Assembly (NCBI GenBank): GCA_965372135.1
Contig: CBDVBD010000005.1
Span: 1-45,098, forward strand
Reading direction: 5' to 3'
Source: CBDVBD01 sp965372135
Lineage (GTDB): Bacteria > Electryoneota > RPQS01 > CBDVBD01
DNA length: 45,098 bases
This document shows, piece after piece, positions 16,525 through 24,195 of the stretch. The notes under the pieces are model-generated. The model made no database searches and was not told the origin of the DNA. It saw only the letters and a program-made list of their open reading frames with translations. Both the position numbers and the translations under genes were made by a program. The first letter of the stretch is position 1. Every line of letters begins with the position of its first letter.

Positions 16525-18345
16525 CTAACGGATCGGGTCTAAGACAATGACGTGCCGGGGGCATTCCTCGACACAGACGCCGCAGCCCTTGCAGTGGTCA
16601 TAGTCATATACCAACTTGCGATGCCCCTCGACAGTGATGGCGGTATCGGGGCAGAACACGAAGCAGTTTCCGCAGTGATTGCAGTGCCCACAATGGAAGC
16701 AGCGCTCCGCTTCCCTGACCGCATTAGTAGGACCGATGCCACGCCGGACTTCGTTGAAGTTGTCCGGTCTTTCAGTGATTTGCATCCGTTCGCGACGCCG
16801 GGTGATGGGATCAAAGTATGCCGGGTTAAGTTCCGCCCATTTCAGGTAAGGCGCCGCTACCGGTGATTCGTCATTTAGGTAGGCGGTAGCTGCCGACCAG
16901 CCGCCATTTTCTCCCACCATCCACTCCTCGGGTAGTTTGGGCGAATGTTCGCCGCTGAGGAACCGGTCGATTAACATGGCTGCACGTTTCCCGGAACCCA
17001 GAGCATGCGCCACTGTGCGGTCACCACCCTCGAAATCACCGCCCAGGAACAAGTTGGGGATTTCGGTACGTCCAAGTTTATCGCCGGAAATCAGCGATGA
17101 CATGTTTTTGTCAACCCGGGATGCATCGATACCCTCGCCAATGGCATTCAGGACAGCCGTCGCCGGATATTCGTCCTCCGAGCCTTTAATGGGTATGGGG
17201 CGGCGTCTGCCGCTTCGATCTGGTTCACCCAGTTTCATCCTGACACAGCGGATGCCGGATACTCTGCCGTCAGTGTGCAAGATTTCGACCGGGGCTGCCA
17301 GGTATTCAATCGCAATGCCTTCGCTAATGGCTTCTTCGATTTCATCCTCGAAAGCAGGCATTTCTTCCCGGCTGCGGCGGTATATTATGGTGACGTCGGC
17401 GCCCAGTCTGCGGGCGGCTCTGGCGGAATCGATGGCGGTATTGCCGCCTCCAATGACTGCTACATTATTGCCAAGGTCGGGATGGTCTCCCTGGTTTATC
17501 CGATTCAAGAATTTCAAGCCGGACCAGACGCCATCGGTGTCCTCACCGGGTATTTCCAGTCGATAACTTTGGGTGGCGCCGGGTGCCAGAAATACCGCAT
17601 TGAATTCGGATAGCAGGTCATTCAACATGCGATCCGACCCGACGGAAACCCCGGTGTACGTTTTGATGCCGAGGGATAATATCCGTTGGATTTCAGCATC
17701 CAAGATGGAGGGCGGAAGGCGGAAATCGGGAATACCCCAGCGTAGGAGTCCGCCCAGCAACGGTTGGGATTCGAACAGGGAGACTTGATACCCTAACAGC
17801 CGCAGGTGGTAGCTGGTGGCTAACCCCGCTGGTCCGGACCCAACGACCGCTACCCGAAAGATTGACTGCATCTCACGTTCTACCGGGATTTCCAGACGTT
17901 TCTTGATGCCGTAATCGCCCACTTCCCGTTCCACGTGGTGGATGCCCACCTGCTGGTCGTAATAGCTGCGGTTACAAGCGGTTTCGCATGGGTGGAAGCA
18001 GATTCGCCCGCAGATTGCCGGGATGGGATTTTCCCGAAGTATGATGTGCCATGCGCCCTCCAGGTCTTCGTGCTGCACGTGATGTAGGACGTCTTCAATG
18101 TCTTCGTTGACCGGGCAGCCATCGCGGCAAGGGGCTAATTGGCGTTGGAAACGGGGGCGTACCTGGCTCCAGCTTCCGGTGGGAAATATCTTTGTCGAAG
18201 TCCAAGAGATCGCCACCGGCGGGATTTGGGTGACCGTCAGTTGTCCCGCTTTGAGGGTTGTGCCCTCAATGACGATTTTTTTCGCTTCTTGTGAGTATAT
18301 TTTTTCGGATATGGGCATGGAATAGTTATCTGTCGAGTTTTTCAT
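16525..18345 (-). CDS. GltD-like FAD oxidoreductase fused to a 2[4Fe-4S] ferredoxin
   Basis: A 606-residue fusion. Residues about 85-135 carry the N-terminal Fe-S motif of GltD-type proteins (CRDGCPVNEDI, then CGRICFHPCETAC). VVGSGPAGLATSYHL binds FAD and VIGGGNTAIDSARAARRLG binds NAD(P). The last 80 residues are a ferredoxin with CFHCGHCNHCGNCFVFCP and CKGCGVCVEECP. This matches a combination of PadH (NADH-acceptor) and PadF (ferredoxin) of phenylglyoxylate oxidoreductase. It would pass electrons from the alpha-beta enzyme to NAD(P). The start at 18345 directly abuts a REP-like palindrome; M10 at 18318 is an alternative. Confidence 0.88.
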   Translation of the reverse strand: MKNSTDNYSMPISEKIYSQEAKKIVIEGTTLKAGQLTVTQIPPVAISWTSTKIFPTGSWSQVRPRFQRQLAPCRDGCPVNEDIEDVLHHVQHEDLEGAWHIILRENPIPAICGRICFHPCETACNRSYYDQQVGIHHVEREVGDYGIKKRLEIPVEREMQSIFRVAVVGSGPAGLATSYHLRLLGYQVSLFESQPLLGGLLRWGIPDFRLPPSILDAEIQRILSLGIKTYTGVSVGSDRMLNDLLSEFNAVFLAPGATQSYRLEIPGEDTDGVWSGLKFLNRINQGDHPDLGNNVAVIGGGNTAIDSARAARRLGADVTIIYRRSREEMPAFEDEIEEAISEGIAIEYLAAPVEILHTDGRVSGIRCVRMKLGEPDRSGRRRPIPIKGSEDEYPATAVLNAIGEGIDASRVDKNMSSLISGDKLGRTEIPNLFLGGDFEGGDRTVAHALGSGKRAAMLIDRFLSGEHSPKLPEEWMVGENGGWSAATAYLNDESPVAAPYLKWAELNPAYFDPITRRRERMQITERPDNFNEVRRGIGPTNAVREAERCFHCGHCNHCGNCFVFCPDTAITVEGHRKLVYDYDHCKGCGVCVEECPRHVIVLDPIR

Positions 18346-18353
18346 CCCGACGA

Positions 18354-18377
18354 GTCGGGATTCAGAACCCGACCTAC
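18354..18377 (-). repeat. GTAG-headed REP-like element sharing the acyl-CoA dehydrogenase stop codon
   Basis: On the minus strand GTAG is followed by GTCGGG, a short loop and CCCGAC. The TAG of the head is the stop codon of the acyl-CoA dehydrogenase (18374-18376). An overlapping alternative palindrome TCCCGAC-GA-GTCGGGA spans 18345-18360. Confidence 0.7.
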
Positions 18378-19528
18378 TGGTTGATTCCTCTTTTTAATAC
18401 ATCGTTGGCGATAACTAAGCGTTGGATTTCGTTGGTGCCTTCGAAGATGCGGGTGATGCGGGCATCACGGTACATGCGTTCCACCGGATATTCGCTCATA
18501 TAGCCCATGCCGCCGTGGATTTGCACCGCTTTATCGACGCATCGACCCAACGCTTCCGATGCAAATAGCTTGGTGATAGCGGATTGACGGGTGAGGGGCA
18601 TGCCCTGATCGCACATCCAGGCGGCACGGTAGGTCATGGATTCCACCGCGTAGATATCGGCTGCCATGTCCGCCAGCATCCATTGGATCGCTTGCAGTTT
18701 GGCGATGGGGGCTCCGAATTGTACCCGTTCCTTGGAATGGGCGATGGACAGGCTCAGGGCTTCTTTCATCGGTCCCAGACATTGGGCGGAAACAGTGATC
18801 CGTCCCACATCAAGGGTGTTCATAGCTACTCGGAATCCGTGCCCTTCTTCGCCCAGCCGATTTTCGACCGGCACCCTGACGTCTTCAAAGAATAGGTCGG
18901 TGGTGTGTGAGCCGCGAATACCCATTTTCTGTTCGGGTTTTCCGGCTCGGACACCGGGGGCGTCGGCTTCGACCAAGAAGGCGGTAATTCCCCGGACTCC
19001 GGTGTCGGGGTTGGTTTTGGCGAATACGCTGTACAGGTCGGCAACTCCGCCGTTGGTGATAAAGCTTTTCTGACCGTTCAACACGTAATGATCGCCGTCC
19101 CGGATGGCTTTAGTGGCGATAGCTGAGGCGTCGGAACCGGCACCGGGCTCGGTTAGAGCGAATGCGCCCAGGATTTTACCCTCCGCCATGGGGGGCAGCC
19201 ATCTCTGTTTCTGTTCCTCACTACCGCCCTTGAGGATCGCCATGGCGCCGATGCTGGTATGACCGCCGATGACGATACCGGTGGACATGCAGGCGCGGGA
19301 GATTTCCTCCATCACAATGCAGGAGCCGATTTCACCGAATCCGCCGCCGCCGTACTCTTCGGGCAGCACTACGCCCAGGAATCCCAGTTCGGCGGCTTTA
19401 TCAATCACACTTCGCGGTACTTCGCTGTTGCGGTCAACTTCGGCGGCATGGGGTCGTAATTCACGGTCGGCAAAGCGCCGCGCTAAGTCGCGGAGCATGT
19501 CGTGTTCTTCGGAAAAGGAAAAGTCCAT
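18374..19528 (-). CDS. Acyl-CoA dehydrogenase
   Basis: A 384-residue flavoprotein of the short/branched-chain acyl-CoA dehydrogenase family. It shows ALTEPGAGSDASAI (FAD-binding), FITNGGVADLY, QIHGGMGYMSEYP, and the catalytic base E363 in RITRIFEGTNEIQR, so length and active site are complete. In this setting it could dehydrogenate an alicyclic acyl-CoA such as cyclohexenecarboxyl-CoA, or act on glutaryl-CoA or pimeloyl-CoA in lower-pathway beta-oxidation. The sequence alone does not decide. The start is clear and the stop TAG is shared with a REP-like head. Confidence 0.93.
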   Translation of the reverse strand: MDFSFSEEHDMLRDLARRFADRELRPHAAEVDRNSEVPRSVIDKAAELGFLGVVLPEEYGGGGFGEIGSCIVMEEISRACMSTGIVIGGHTSIGAMAILKGGSEEQKQRWLPPMAEGKILGAFALTEPGAGSDASAIATKAIRDGDHYVLNGQKSFITNGGVADLYSVFAKTNPDTGVRGITAFLVEADAPGVRAGKPEQKMGIRGSHTTDLFFEDVRVPVENRLGEEGHGFRVAMNTLDVGRITVSAQCLGPMKEALSLSIAHSKERVQFGAPIAKLQAIQWMLADMAADIYAVESMTYRAAWMCDQGMPLTRQSAITKLFASEALGRCVDKAVQIHGGMGYMSEYPVERMYRDARITRIFEGTNEIQRLVIANDVLKRGINQ

Positions 19529-19539
19529 ATGCTAAATTG

Positions 19540-19565
19540 TCAGGATCACAGGGATCCTGACCTAC
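19540..19565 (-). repeat. GTAG-headed REP-like element after korC
   Basis: Minus-strand GTAG at 19562-19565 directly follows the korC stop TAG (19566-19568) and is followed by G and the palindrome TCAGGATC-5-GATCCTGA (19540-19560). Related copies are at 32923-32948 and, decayed, at 40771-40796. Confidence 0.7.
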
Positions 19566-20102
19566 CTATTGTTGGTTATTGGCTAATTGGAATCCGAGAT
19601 TAATGGCTTTCAGATTCATATCGTGATGTTGTTTTGGGACGCTTTTTTGCATGGCATTTTCCAGGGACCGGCGGGATACGAAGTTCCCGATCCCGACCGC
19701 TGCACCCAGGAAGATCATGTTGGCGGACAGCCGGTGGTTGAAGTGTTCCATGGCGGTTCGGGTGGCTGGAATCGGGGTAAGTGGATGGGGATCATTGGGA
19801 TCGGGAGTCACCAGATCCTGATCGAATATAATCCGCCCGGAATCGGCGACCTCGGACAGGAATTTGTCGTACCCGTCCTGAGATAACGCCAGCAGCCAAT
19901 CGACGTCGGTAACATGGGGATAGGCGATGGGCTGGTCGGACAGGATGATCCCGCATTTACAAGCGGAACCGCGGGCTTCGGCGCCATAGCTGGCAGCTTG
20001 TGCCGCATATAGTCCATCCAGAACCGCTGCTTGACCCAATACTACTCCCGCCAGCACCACCCCCTGTCCCCCGAAACCTGATGTTAATACTTGTGTAATC
20101 AT
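19566..20102 (-). CDS. korC: 2-oxoglutarate-type ferredoxin oxidoreductase, gamma subunit
   Basis: A 178-residue gamma subunit of the 2-oxoacid oxidoreductase family: LTSGFGGQGVVLAGVVLGQAA at the start and ASYGAEARGSACKCGIILSD next, as in KorC/PorG. The start is the ATG at 20102, which overlaps the korB stop (ATGA); the longer frame reads into korB. It is the only gamma subunit in the window although two alpha-beta pairs are present. Confidence 0.92.
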   Translation of the reverse strand: MITQVLTSGFGGQGVVLAGVVLGQAAVLDGLYAAQAASYGAEARGSACKCGIILSDQPIAYPHVTDVDWLLALSQDGYDKFLSEVADSGRIIFDQDLVTPDPNDPHPLTPIPATRTAMEHFNHRLSANMIFLGAAVGIGNFVSRRSLENAMQKSVPKQHHDMNLKAINLGFQLANNQQ

Positions 20103-20860
20103 GAGGATACGAATACTCCGGTTACGAATTTCCCTTCCAACTCTTCCGAGTTCATGGCTTCCGATGCCTTTTGATTCACCAGCCGGGATTTCAAGTCGTG
20201 GTAGAGTTCCGTAGTTTGTTTGATGCCGCGGTATTTCCCGTATTGCGTGGGGCATGGGGACAATACCTCCACGAAGGAAAAGCCGTTCGTCATCATAGCC
20301 GTTTGTAAGGATTTTATCAGCGGGTGGATTTGAGTGACGCTGTACCGAGCGACGTAGTTGGCGCCGGCGGCAGCCACCAATTTGCTCAAGTCGAAGGGCG
20401 GTTCGGGATTTCCCCAGGGTGTGGTGGCAGAGGTTTCGCCCAGATGCGATGTGGGCGCTACCTGCCCGCCGGTCATGCCATAGATTTGGTTGTTGGCGCA
20501 GATGACGGTCATATCCACTCCACGACGGGCGGCATGGATCAGGTGGTTGCCACCGATGGCTGCCAGGTCGCCGTCGCCGGATATTACCATGACGTTCAGT
20601 TTGGGATTGTACAACTTGGCGCCGGTGGCAAAGGCAACCGGTCTGCCATGCAGGGTGTGCAGGGTGTCGGCTTTGTAGTGCGGGGATGGGATCCAGGCAC
20701 CGCAGCCGATACCGGACACGAATAGCATGGAGTCCCAGGATATGCCGCTGTCATGGATGGCACGCACGATGGCACCCATCAGGATACCGTGCCCGCAGCC
20801 GGGGCAAAACGGGGTGGGAAAGACTTCTTCCCGGTAGTACTGTCGCAGGGTTTCGATCAT
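20099..20860 (-). CDS. korB: 2-oxoglutarate-type ferredoxin oxidoreductase, beta subunit
   Basis: A 253-residue TPP-binding subunit with FCPGCGHGILMGAIVRAI, SGIGCGAW, HTLHGRPVAFATGAKLYNP and GDGDLAAIGGNHLIHAARRGVD. NNQIYGMTGGQVAPTS is the signature of the 2-oxoglutarate/2-oxoisovalerate branch. In Thauera aromatica a 2-oxoglutarate:ferredoxin oxidoreductase encoded beside benzoyl-CoA reductase supplies its low-potential electrons, so the same role is likely here. Confidence 0.93.
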   Translation of the reverse strand: MIETLRQYYREEVFPTPFCPGCGHGILMGAIVRAIHDSGISWDSMLFVSGIGCGAWIPSPHYKADTLHTLHGRPVAFATGAKLYNPKLNVMVISGDGDLAAIGGNHLIHAARRGVDMTVICANNQIYGMTGGQVAPTSHLGETSATTPWGNPEPPFDLSKLVAAAGANYVARYSVTQIHPLIKSLQTAMMTNGFSFVEVLSPCPTQYGKYRGIKQTTELYHDLKSRLVNQKASEAMNSEELEGKFVTGVFVSS

Positions 20861-20902
20861 GTTTATTTCTTCTATAAGACGTTATTTATCAATAATTCAG
20901 GG

Positions 20903-22057
20903 TTACGAGACAAGTTCTCCCAGCCGGTCAAGGATCGGTTTTGGTTTTATCACTTCGCCGTTCACTTGGGAAAGCCGGATAACCGGGATATCCACTATCC
21001 GCTCGATTTCTCGGGCAATCTGCCCCAAGTTCATCTCGGGGATCAGGATTTGGGTTAAGTTGGCGGTTAATTCCTTAATGGCTTTTTCCGGGAAGGGCCA
21101 AATGGTGATAGGGCGGATCAACCCGATGCGTTGTCCCTGATCACGGAAAGTCTTTACCGCCTGGTAAGCGGCACGCGCGGTAAAGCCATATGTCAACACA
21201 GCGAGTTCGGCATCGTCCATCCAATAATGTTCCACACGGGCGATGTCGTCGGCATAGGCTAATACTTTTTGATTGATCCGGTGTACCAGTGTGTGATGTA
21301 CTTTGGAATCCTGGGTTTTTCGATACCCGCGTTCGTCGTGAGTGGAGCCGGTTACCAGCAGGTTTTCTCCTTCGCCGAACGCCGGCATTGGTGGGACTCC
21401 GTCGGGGAGTTCGTGCCCGAATGGCGGCTTCCCCGGCTCTTTGTAGCGATCCCAGATTTCGTGGGTTTCGGGCACTACTACCTGTTCCCGAAGGTGCCCC
21501 ACACCCTCATCCGCCAATAAGAACACCGGGATTCGGAGGCGTTCCGCCCAGTTGAAGGCTTCCAGGGTCAGGTCGTACATTTCCTGCACCGACCAGGGCG
21601 ACAATGCTACAATCTGGTAATCGCCGTGGGATCCCCATTTCACCTGCTGGATATCGCCGGAACCCGGCCGGGTGGCTTGTCCGGTGGCTGGTCCAGCACG
21701 TTGGATGTCGACGATTACAATCGGGGTTTCGGTGAGTGTTGCATAGCCGATGCCTTCCATCATCAAACTGAGCCCGGGACCGGAAGTGGAGGTCATGGAT
21801 TTGGCGCCCGCCCAGGCTGCTCCGATCATGGCGCTGATGGAGCCGATTTCATCTTCCATCTGCACGAACACCCCGTCCACGTCACGGAATCGCTTGACCG
21901 CATGCTGCATCACTTCGCTGGCGGGTGTAATGGGGTATCCGGCAAAGAATCTGCATCCGGCAGCGATGGCACCTTCGGCGGAGGCTTCATCTCCCATCAG
22001 GAAATGACTACCGGGTGGCAAAGTCGGTTTACAGGTCTTGCTGACGGCGTCAGTCAA
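20903..22057 (-). CDS. korA: 2-oxoglutarate-type ferredoxin oxidoreductase, alpha subunit
   Basis: A 384-residue alpha subunit: GDEASAEGAIAAGCRFFAGYPITPASEVMQH, QMEDEIGSISAMIGAAWAGAKSMTSTSGPG, QRAGPATGQATRPGSGD with the KorA-type arginine and threonine motif, and an SPWSVQEMYDLT segment. The gene starts with TTG at 22057, preceded by AAAGGAT and 4 bases after the ferredoxin stop, so it is coupled to that gene. No gamma domain is fused, consistent with the separate korC. Confidence 0.93.
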   Translation of the reverse strand: MTDAVSKTCKPTLPPGSHFLMGDEASAEGAIAAGCRFFAGYPITPASEVMQHAVKRFRDVDGVFVQMEDEIGSISAMIGAAWAGAKSMTSTSGPGLSLMMEGIGYATLTETPIVIVDIQRAGPATGQATRPGSGDIQQVKWGSHGDYQIVALSPWSVQEMYDLTLEAFNWAERLRIPVFLLADEGVGHLREQVVVPETHEIWDRYKEPGKPPFGHELPDGVPPMPAFGEGENLLVTGSTHDERGYRKTQDSKVHHTLVHRINQKVLAYADDIARVEHYWMDDAELAVLTYGFTARAAYQAVKTFRDQGQRIGLIRPITIWPFPEKAIKELTANLTQILIPEMNLGQIAREIERIVDIPVIRLSQVNGEVIKPKPILDRLGELVS

Positions 22058-22061
22058 TTAT

Positions 22062-22322
22062 TTATCCTTTCTTCACGATGATGGCAAGGTCGGGACACAT
22101 TAATTCACATAACATACATCCTGTGCATAGAGATAAGTCGTTAATCATGATACGGCGATAACCTTTGGAGTTGACCTGGTCGGATAATGCGAATACTTCA
22201 GGGCGTGGGCATACGTCGATGCATAGCTCGCATCCTTTACACCAATCGTCGTTGATAACGATATCAAGTACTTTTTGCTTGGCTTTGGCTGTTTTTTCTT
22301 CTGTGTTCACTTTTGCCATCAC
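22062..22322 (-). CDS. korD: 2-oxoglutarate-type ferredoxin oxidoreductase, delta (ferredoxin) subunit
   Basis: An 86-residue 2[4Fe-4S] ferredoxin with CKGCELCIDVCP and CTGCMLCELMCP. The first codon is GTG (22322) with an ATG right after it; GGAA lies upstream. It heads the kor group in the order D-A-B-C and is expected to relay electrons from KorAB to soluble ferredoxin. Confidence 0.9.
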   Translation of the reverse strand: MMAKVNTEEKTAKAKQKVLDIVINDDWCKGCELCIDVCPRPEVFALSDQVNSKGYRRIMINDLSLCTGCMLCELMCPDLAIIVKKG

Positions 22323-22364
22323 GATTCCGTTCTTGTGTGTCAGGTTTTCCGATCGTGTTAGATG

Positions 22365-23393
22365 TTATGGAGTTACGATAGACCGGAGGGCATCGGGGAC
22401 ACCTTGGCGCATGACGTCGAAGGCATCGTTGATTTTGTCCAACGGATATCGCCCGGTAACCAGTTGCTCAACTTTTATCTTGCCCAATCGCGCCATTTCG
22501 ATGATGCGTGGGTAATCCACGGGACGGCAGCCCAATGACCCCACCACTTCCATTTCGAAGTACATGATTTTGGCTGCCGATAGTTCCACCGGCTTATTGG
22601 TGTAGCCAACTACCACTAACCGCCCCCCTTTGCGCAGGGTGGAGAATGCGGCTTGCATGGTGGCGGGATTTCCGATCACCTCGAAGGCGACATCGGCACC
22701 GCCGCCGGTCAGTTTACGTACTTCCTTGTCCACCCGTTCCACTTCGTTAGGGTTGATGGTTGCCGTGGCGCCCAGTTTTTTCGCCCATTCCAGCTTTTCC
22801 GGGATGATGTCGATAGCGATCACGGACGCACCCACTGCAGCAGCCATCTGTACAGCATTGATCCCCACCCCACCGCAGCCATAGACTACCACATTATAAC
22901 CAGCCTTGACTTCACCGCGATTCACTACCGCATGGTACGGAGTTGAAATAGCGTCGGCGATGATGGAGCCTTCTTCCAGGGGGATTTCTTCCGGCAGGTG
23001 GAAGCTATCCTTCGCTGGCGCGATCACATATTCGGCGTAGGCGCCGTCGATATTGTTGCCAAACATGACCATGGTGTCGCAGATGTTTTCTCTGCCCACC
23101 CGGCAGTTAGGGCACACGCCGCAGGTTAGCACCGCCGGCAGCAGCACCCGGTCGCCTTCCTTGAAGTTGGTGACGCCTTCCCCCACCGCATCCACGATAC
23201 CTGACGGTTCATGACCCAGGATCAGCGGTGGTTTTTTGAAGGTGGGTACGCCGTGGTCAATGTAATGGAGGTCGGTATGACAGACGCCGCATCCGGCAAC
23301 TTTTACCCGGATTTCACCGGCACCGGGAGTTGGTGTGGGGACGTCTTCTATCACTAACGGTTGATTGGGACCGTGAAATACAGCAGCTTTCAT
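22365..23393 (-). CDS. Zinc alcohol dehydrogenase resembling 6-hydroxycyclohexenoyl-CoA dehydrogenase (Had)
   Basis: A 342-residue medium-chain zinc dehydrogenase. Catalytic zinc motifs are GCGVCHTD and GHEPSG; structural zinc cysteines lie in CGVCPNCRVGRENIC; the NAD site is VVYGCGGVGINAVQMA. Segments such as MFGNNIDGAYAEYV, ADAISTPYHAVV and the C-terminal IVTP match what I recall of Had from Thauera and BzdX from Azoarcus, which oxidise 6-hydroxycyclohex-1-ene-1-carboxyl-CoA. With benzoyl-CoA reductase nearby this is the best guess. A general alcohol dehydrogenase is possible, because the preceding hydratase and the following hydrolase are absent. Confidence 0.85.
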   Translation of the reverse strand: MKAAVFHGPNQPLVIEDVPTPTPGAGEIRVKVAGCGVCHTDLHYIDHGVPTFKKPPLILGHEPSGIVDAVGEGVTNFKEGDRVLLPAVLTCGVCPNCRVGRENICDTMVMFGNNIDGAYAEYVIAPAKDSFHLPEEIPLEEGSIIADAISTPYHAVVNRGEVKAGYNVVVYGCGGVGINAVQMAAAVGASVIAIDIIPEKLEWAKKLGATATINPNEVERVDKEVRKLTGGGADVAFEVIGNPATMQAAFSTLRKGGRLVVVGYTNKPVELSAAKIMYFEMEVVGSLGCRPVDYPRIIEMARLGKIKVEQLVTGRYPLDKINDAFDVMRQGVPDALRSIVTP

Positions 23394-23439
23394 GAGTTGA
23401 CCCTCGGTAATGTTAATTGAATCGATGTCGGATTTCTGC

Positions 23440-23471
23440 TCCCGCCCAAGCGGGATTGGAACCCAACCTAC
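23440..23471 (-). repeat. REP-like element after the 75-residue gene
   Basis: GTAG head on the minus strand (23468-23471), 2 bases after the stop codon of the small gene, followed by a TCCCGC-CCAA-GCGGGA hairpin (23440-23455). It belongs to the same group as 18354-18377 and 28882-28908. Confidence 0.6.
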
Positions 23472-23473
23472 AA

Positions 23474-23701
23474 TTATTTTTGTTTTCGGGTGTAGATTAT
23501 CCTGGCGTCATCCTCGGGGGTGAAACAAGCATCGCAACCGGATTCAGGATCGCCGGAAGTGACCGGTTCCAACCGCACTTCGAAGCCAAGTTCTTGGTAC
23601 TCCTGCACCGCTTCGGATAACCGGGATTCGCTCAATACTGACCGGCGTTCCCAGCCGTCGGCGGCTAATTTGACGTCCAGGGAATGTTGGTGATTGCTCA
23701 T
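23474..23701 (-). CDS. Small conserved-looking protein with CxxC motif
   Basis: A 75-residue protein with the pattern WERRSVLSESRLSEAVQEY followed by LGFEVRLEPV and GCDACFTPEDDARIIYTR. I recall small proteins of similar pattern near anaerobic acyl-CoA genes, but no function is known to me. It begins 2 bases after the stop of the GNAT gene (TAATAATG), so the pair is translationally coupled. Confidence 0.7.
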   Translation of the reverse strand: MSNHQHSLDVKLAADGWERRSVLSESRLSEAVQEYQELGFEVRLEPVTSGDPESGCDACFTPEDDARIIYTRKQK

Positions 23702-23703
23702 TA

Positions 23704-24177
23704 TTATAGGGTAATTCTCCGTTCTAAATTCACGGTTTTAGAGGGGTTGAATTTGTTGGAACTAAAGAATTTCAGCAGCTTCCAGTCTTCCCAACTCACA
23801 AGGGTTTGTACGGTTTCGGCACCGGCAGCCGACAGATGTGCCAGGAAATCATCCAACAGCTCCCGTGCAATACCGCGACCACCGTATTGGGGATCGATGC
23901 CGATAGTGTCTATCGTAGCGGACGTTTCCGGGATACCGAATTCACCGATAAATACCTTGCCCATTATGAATCCGACCAATTTGCCATCGACTTCAGCTAC
24001 CATGGAAATCACCATACTCTGGGAAGTGTCCAATGTGTCATCCAGTTTCTTTTTCAGGTATTCCGGTCTGGCATATCCGACGTGTTTGGCATCGATCTCG
24101 ATAATGACATCCAAGTCTTCGGCGCGGATGGGTCTGATTTCCGGCGGGTTGTGCTGTGTAGGATTCATTCTATTCAC
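23704..24177 (-). CDS. GNAT-family N-acetyltransferase
   Basis: A 157-residue single-domain GNAT. The acetyl-CoA binding turn is QYGGRGIARELL and the central strands are MVAEVDGKLVGFIMGKV and ATIDTIGIDP. It sits inside the aromatic cluster between the bzdV-like gene and the small CxxC gene. By analogy with BadL of Rhodopseudomonas palustris, a GNAT encoded by an aromatic locus that acetylates benzoate-CoA ligase, it might modify a CoA ligase; this is inference and no ligase is in the window. Confidence 0.88.
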   Translation of the reverse strand: MNRMNPTQHNPPEIRPIRAEDLDVIIEIDAKHVGYARPEYLKKKLDDTLDTSQSMVISMVAEVDGKLVGFIMGKVFIGEFGIPETSATIDTIGIDPQYGGRGIARELLDDFLAHLSAAGAETVQTLVSWEDWKLLKFFSSNKFNPSKTVNLERRITL

Positions 24178-24195
24178 CTTGTTAATTAATAATCA

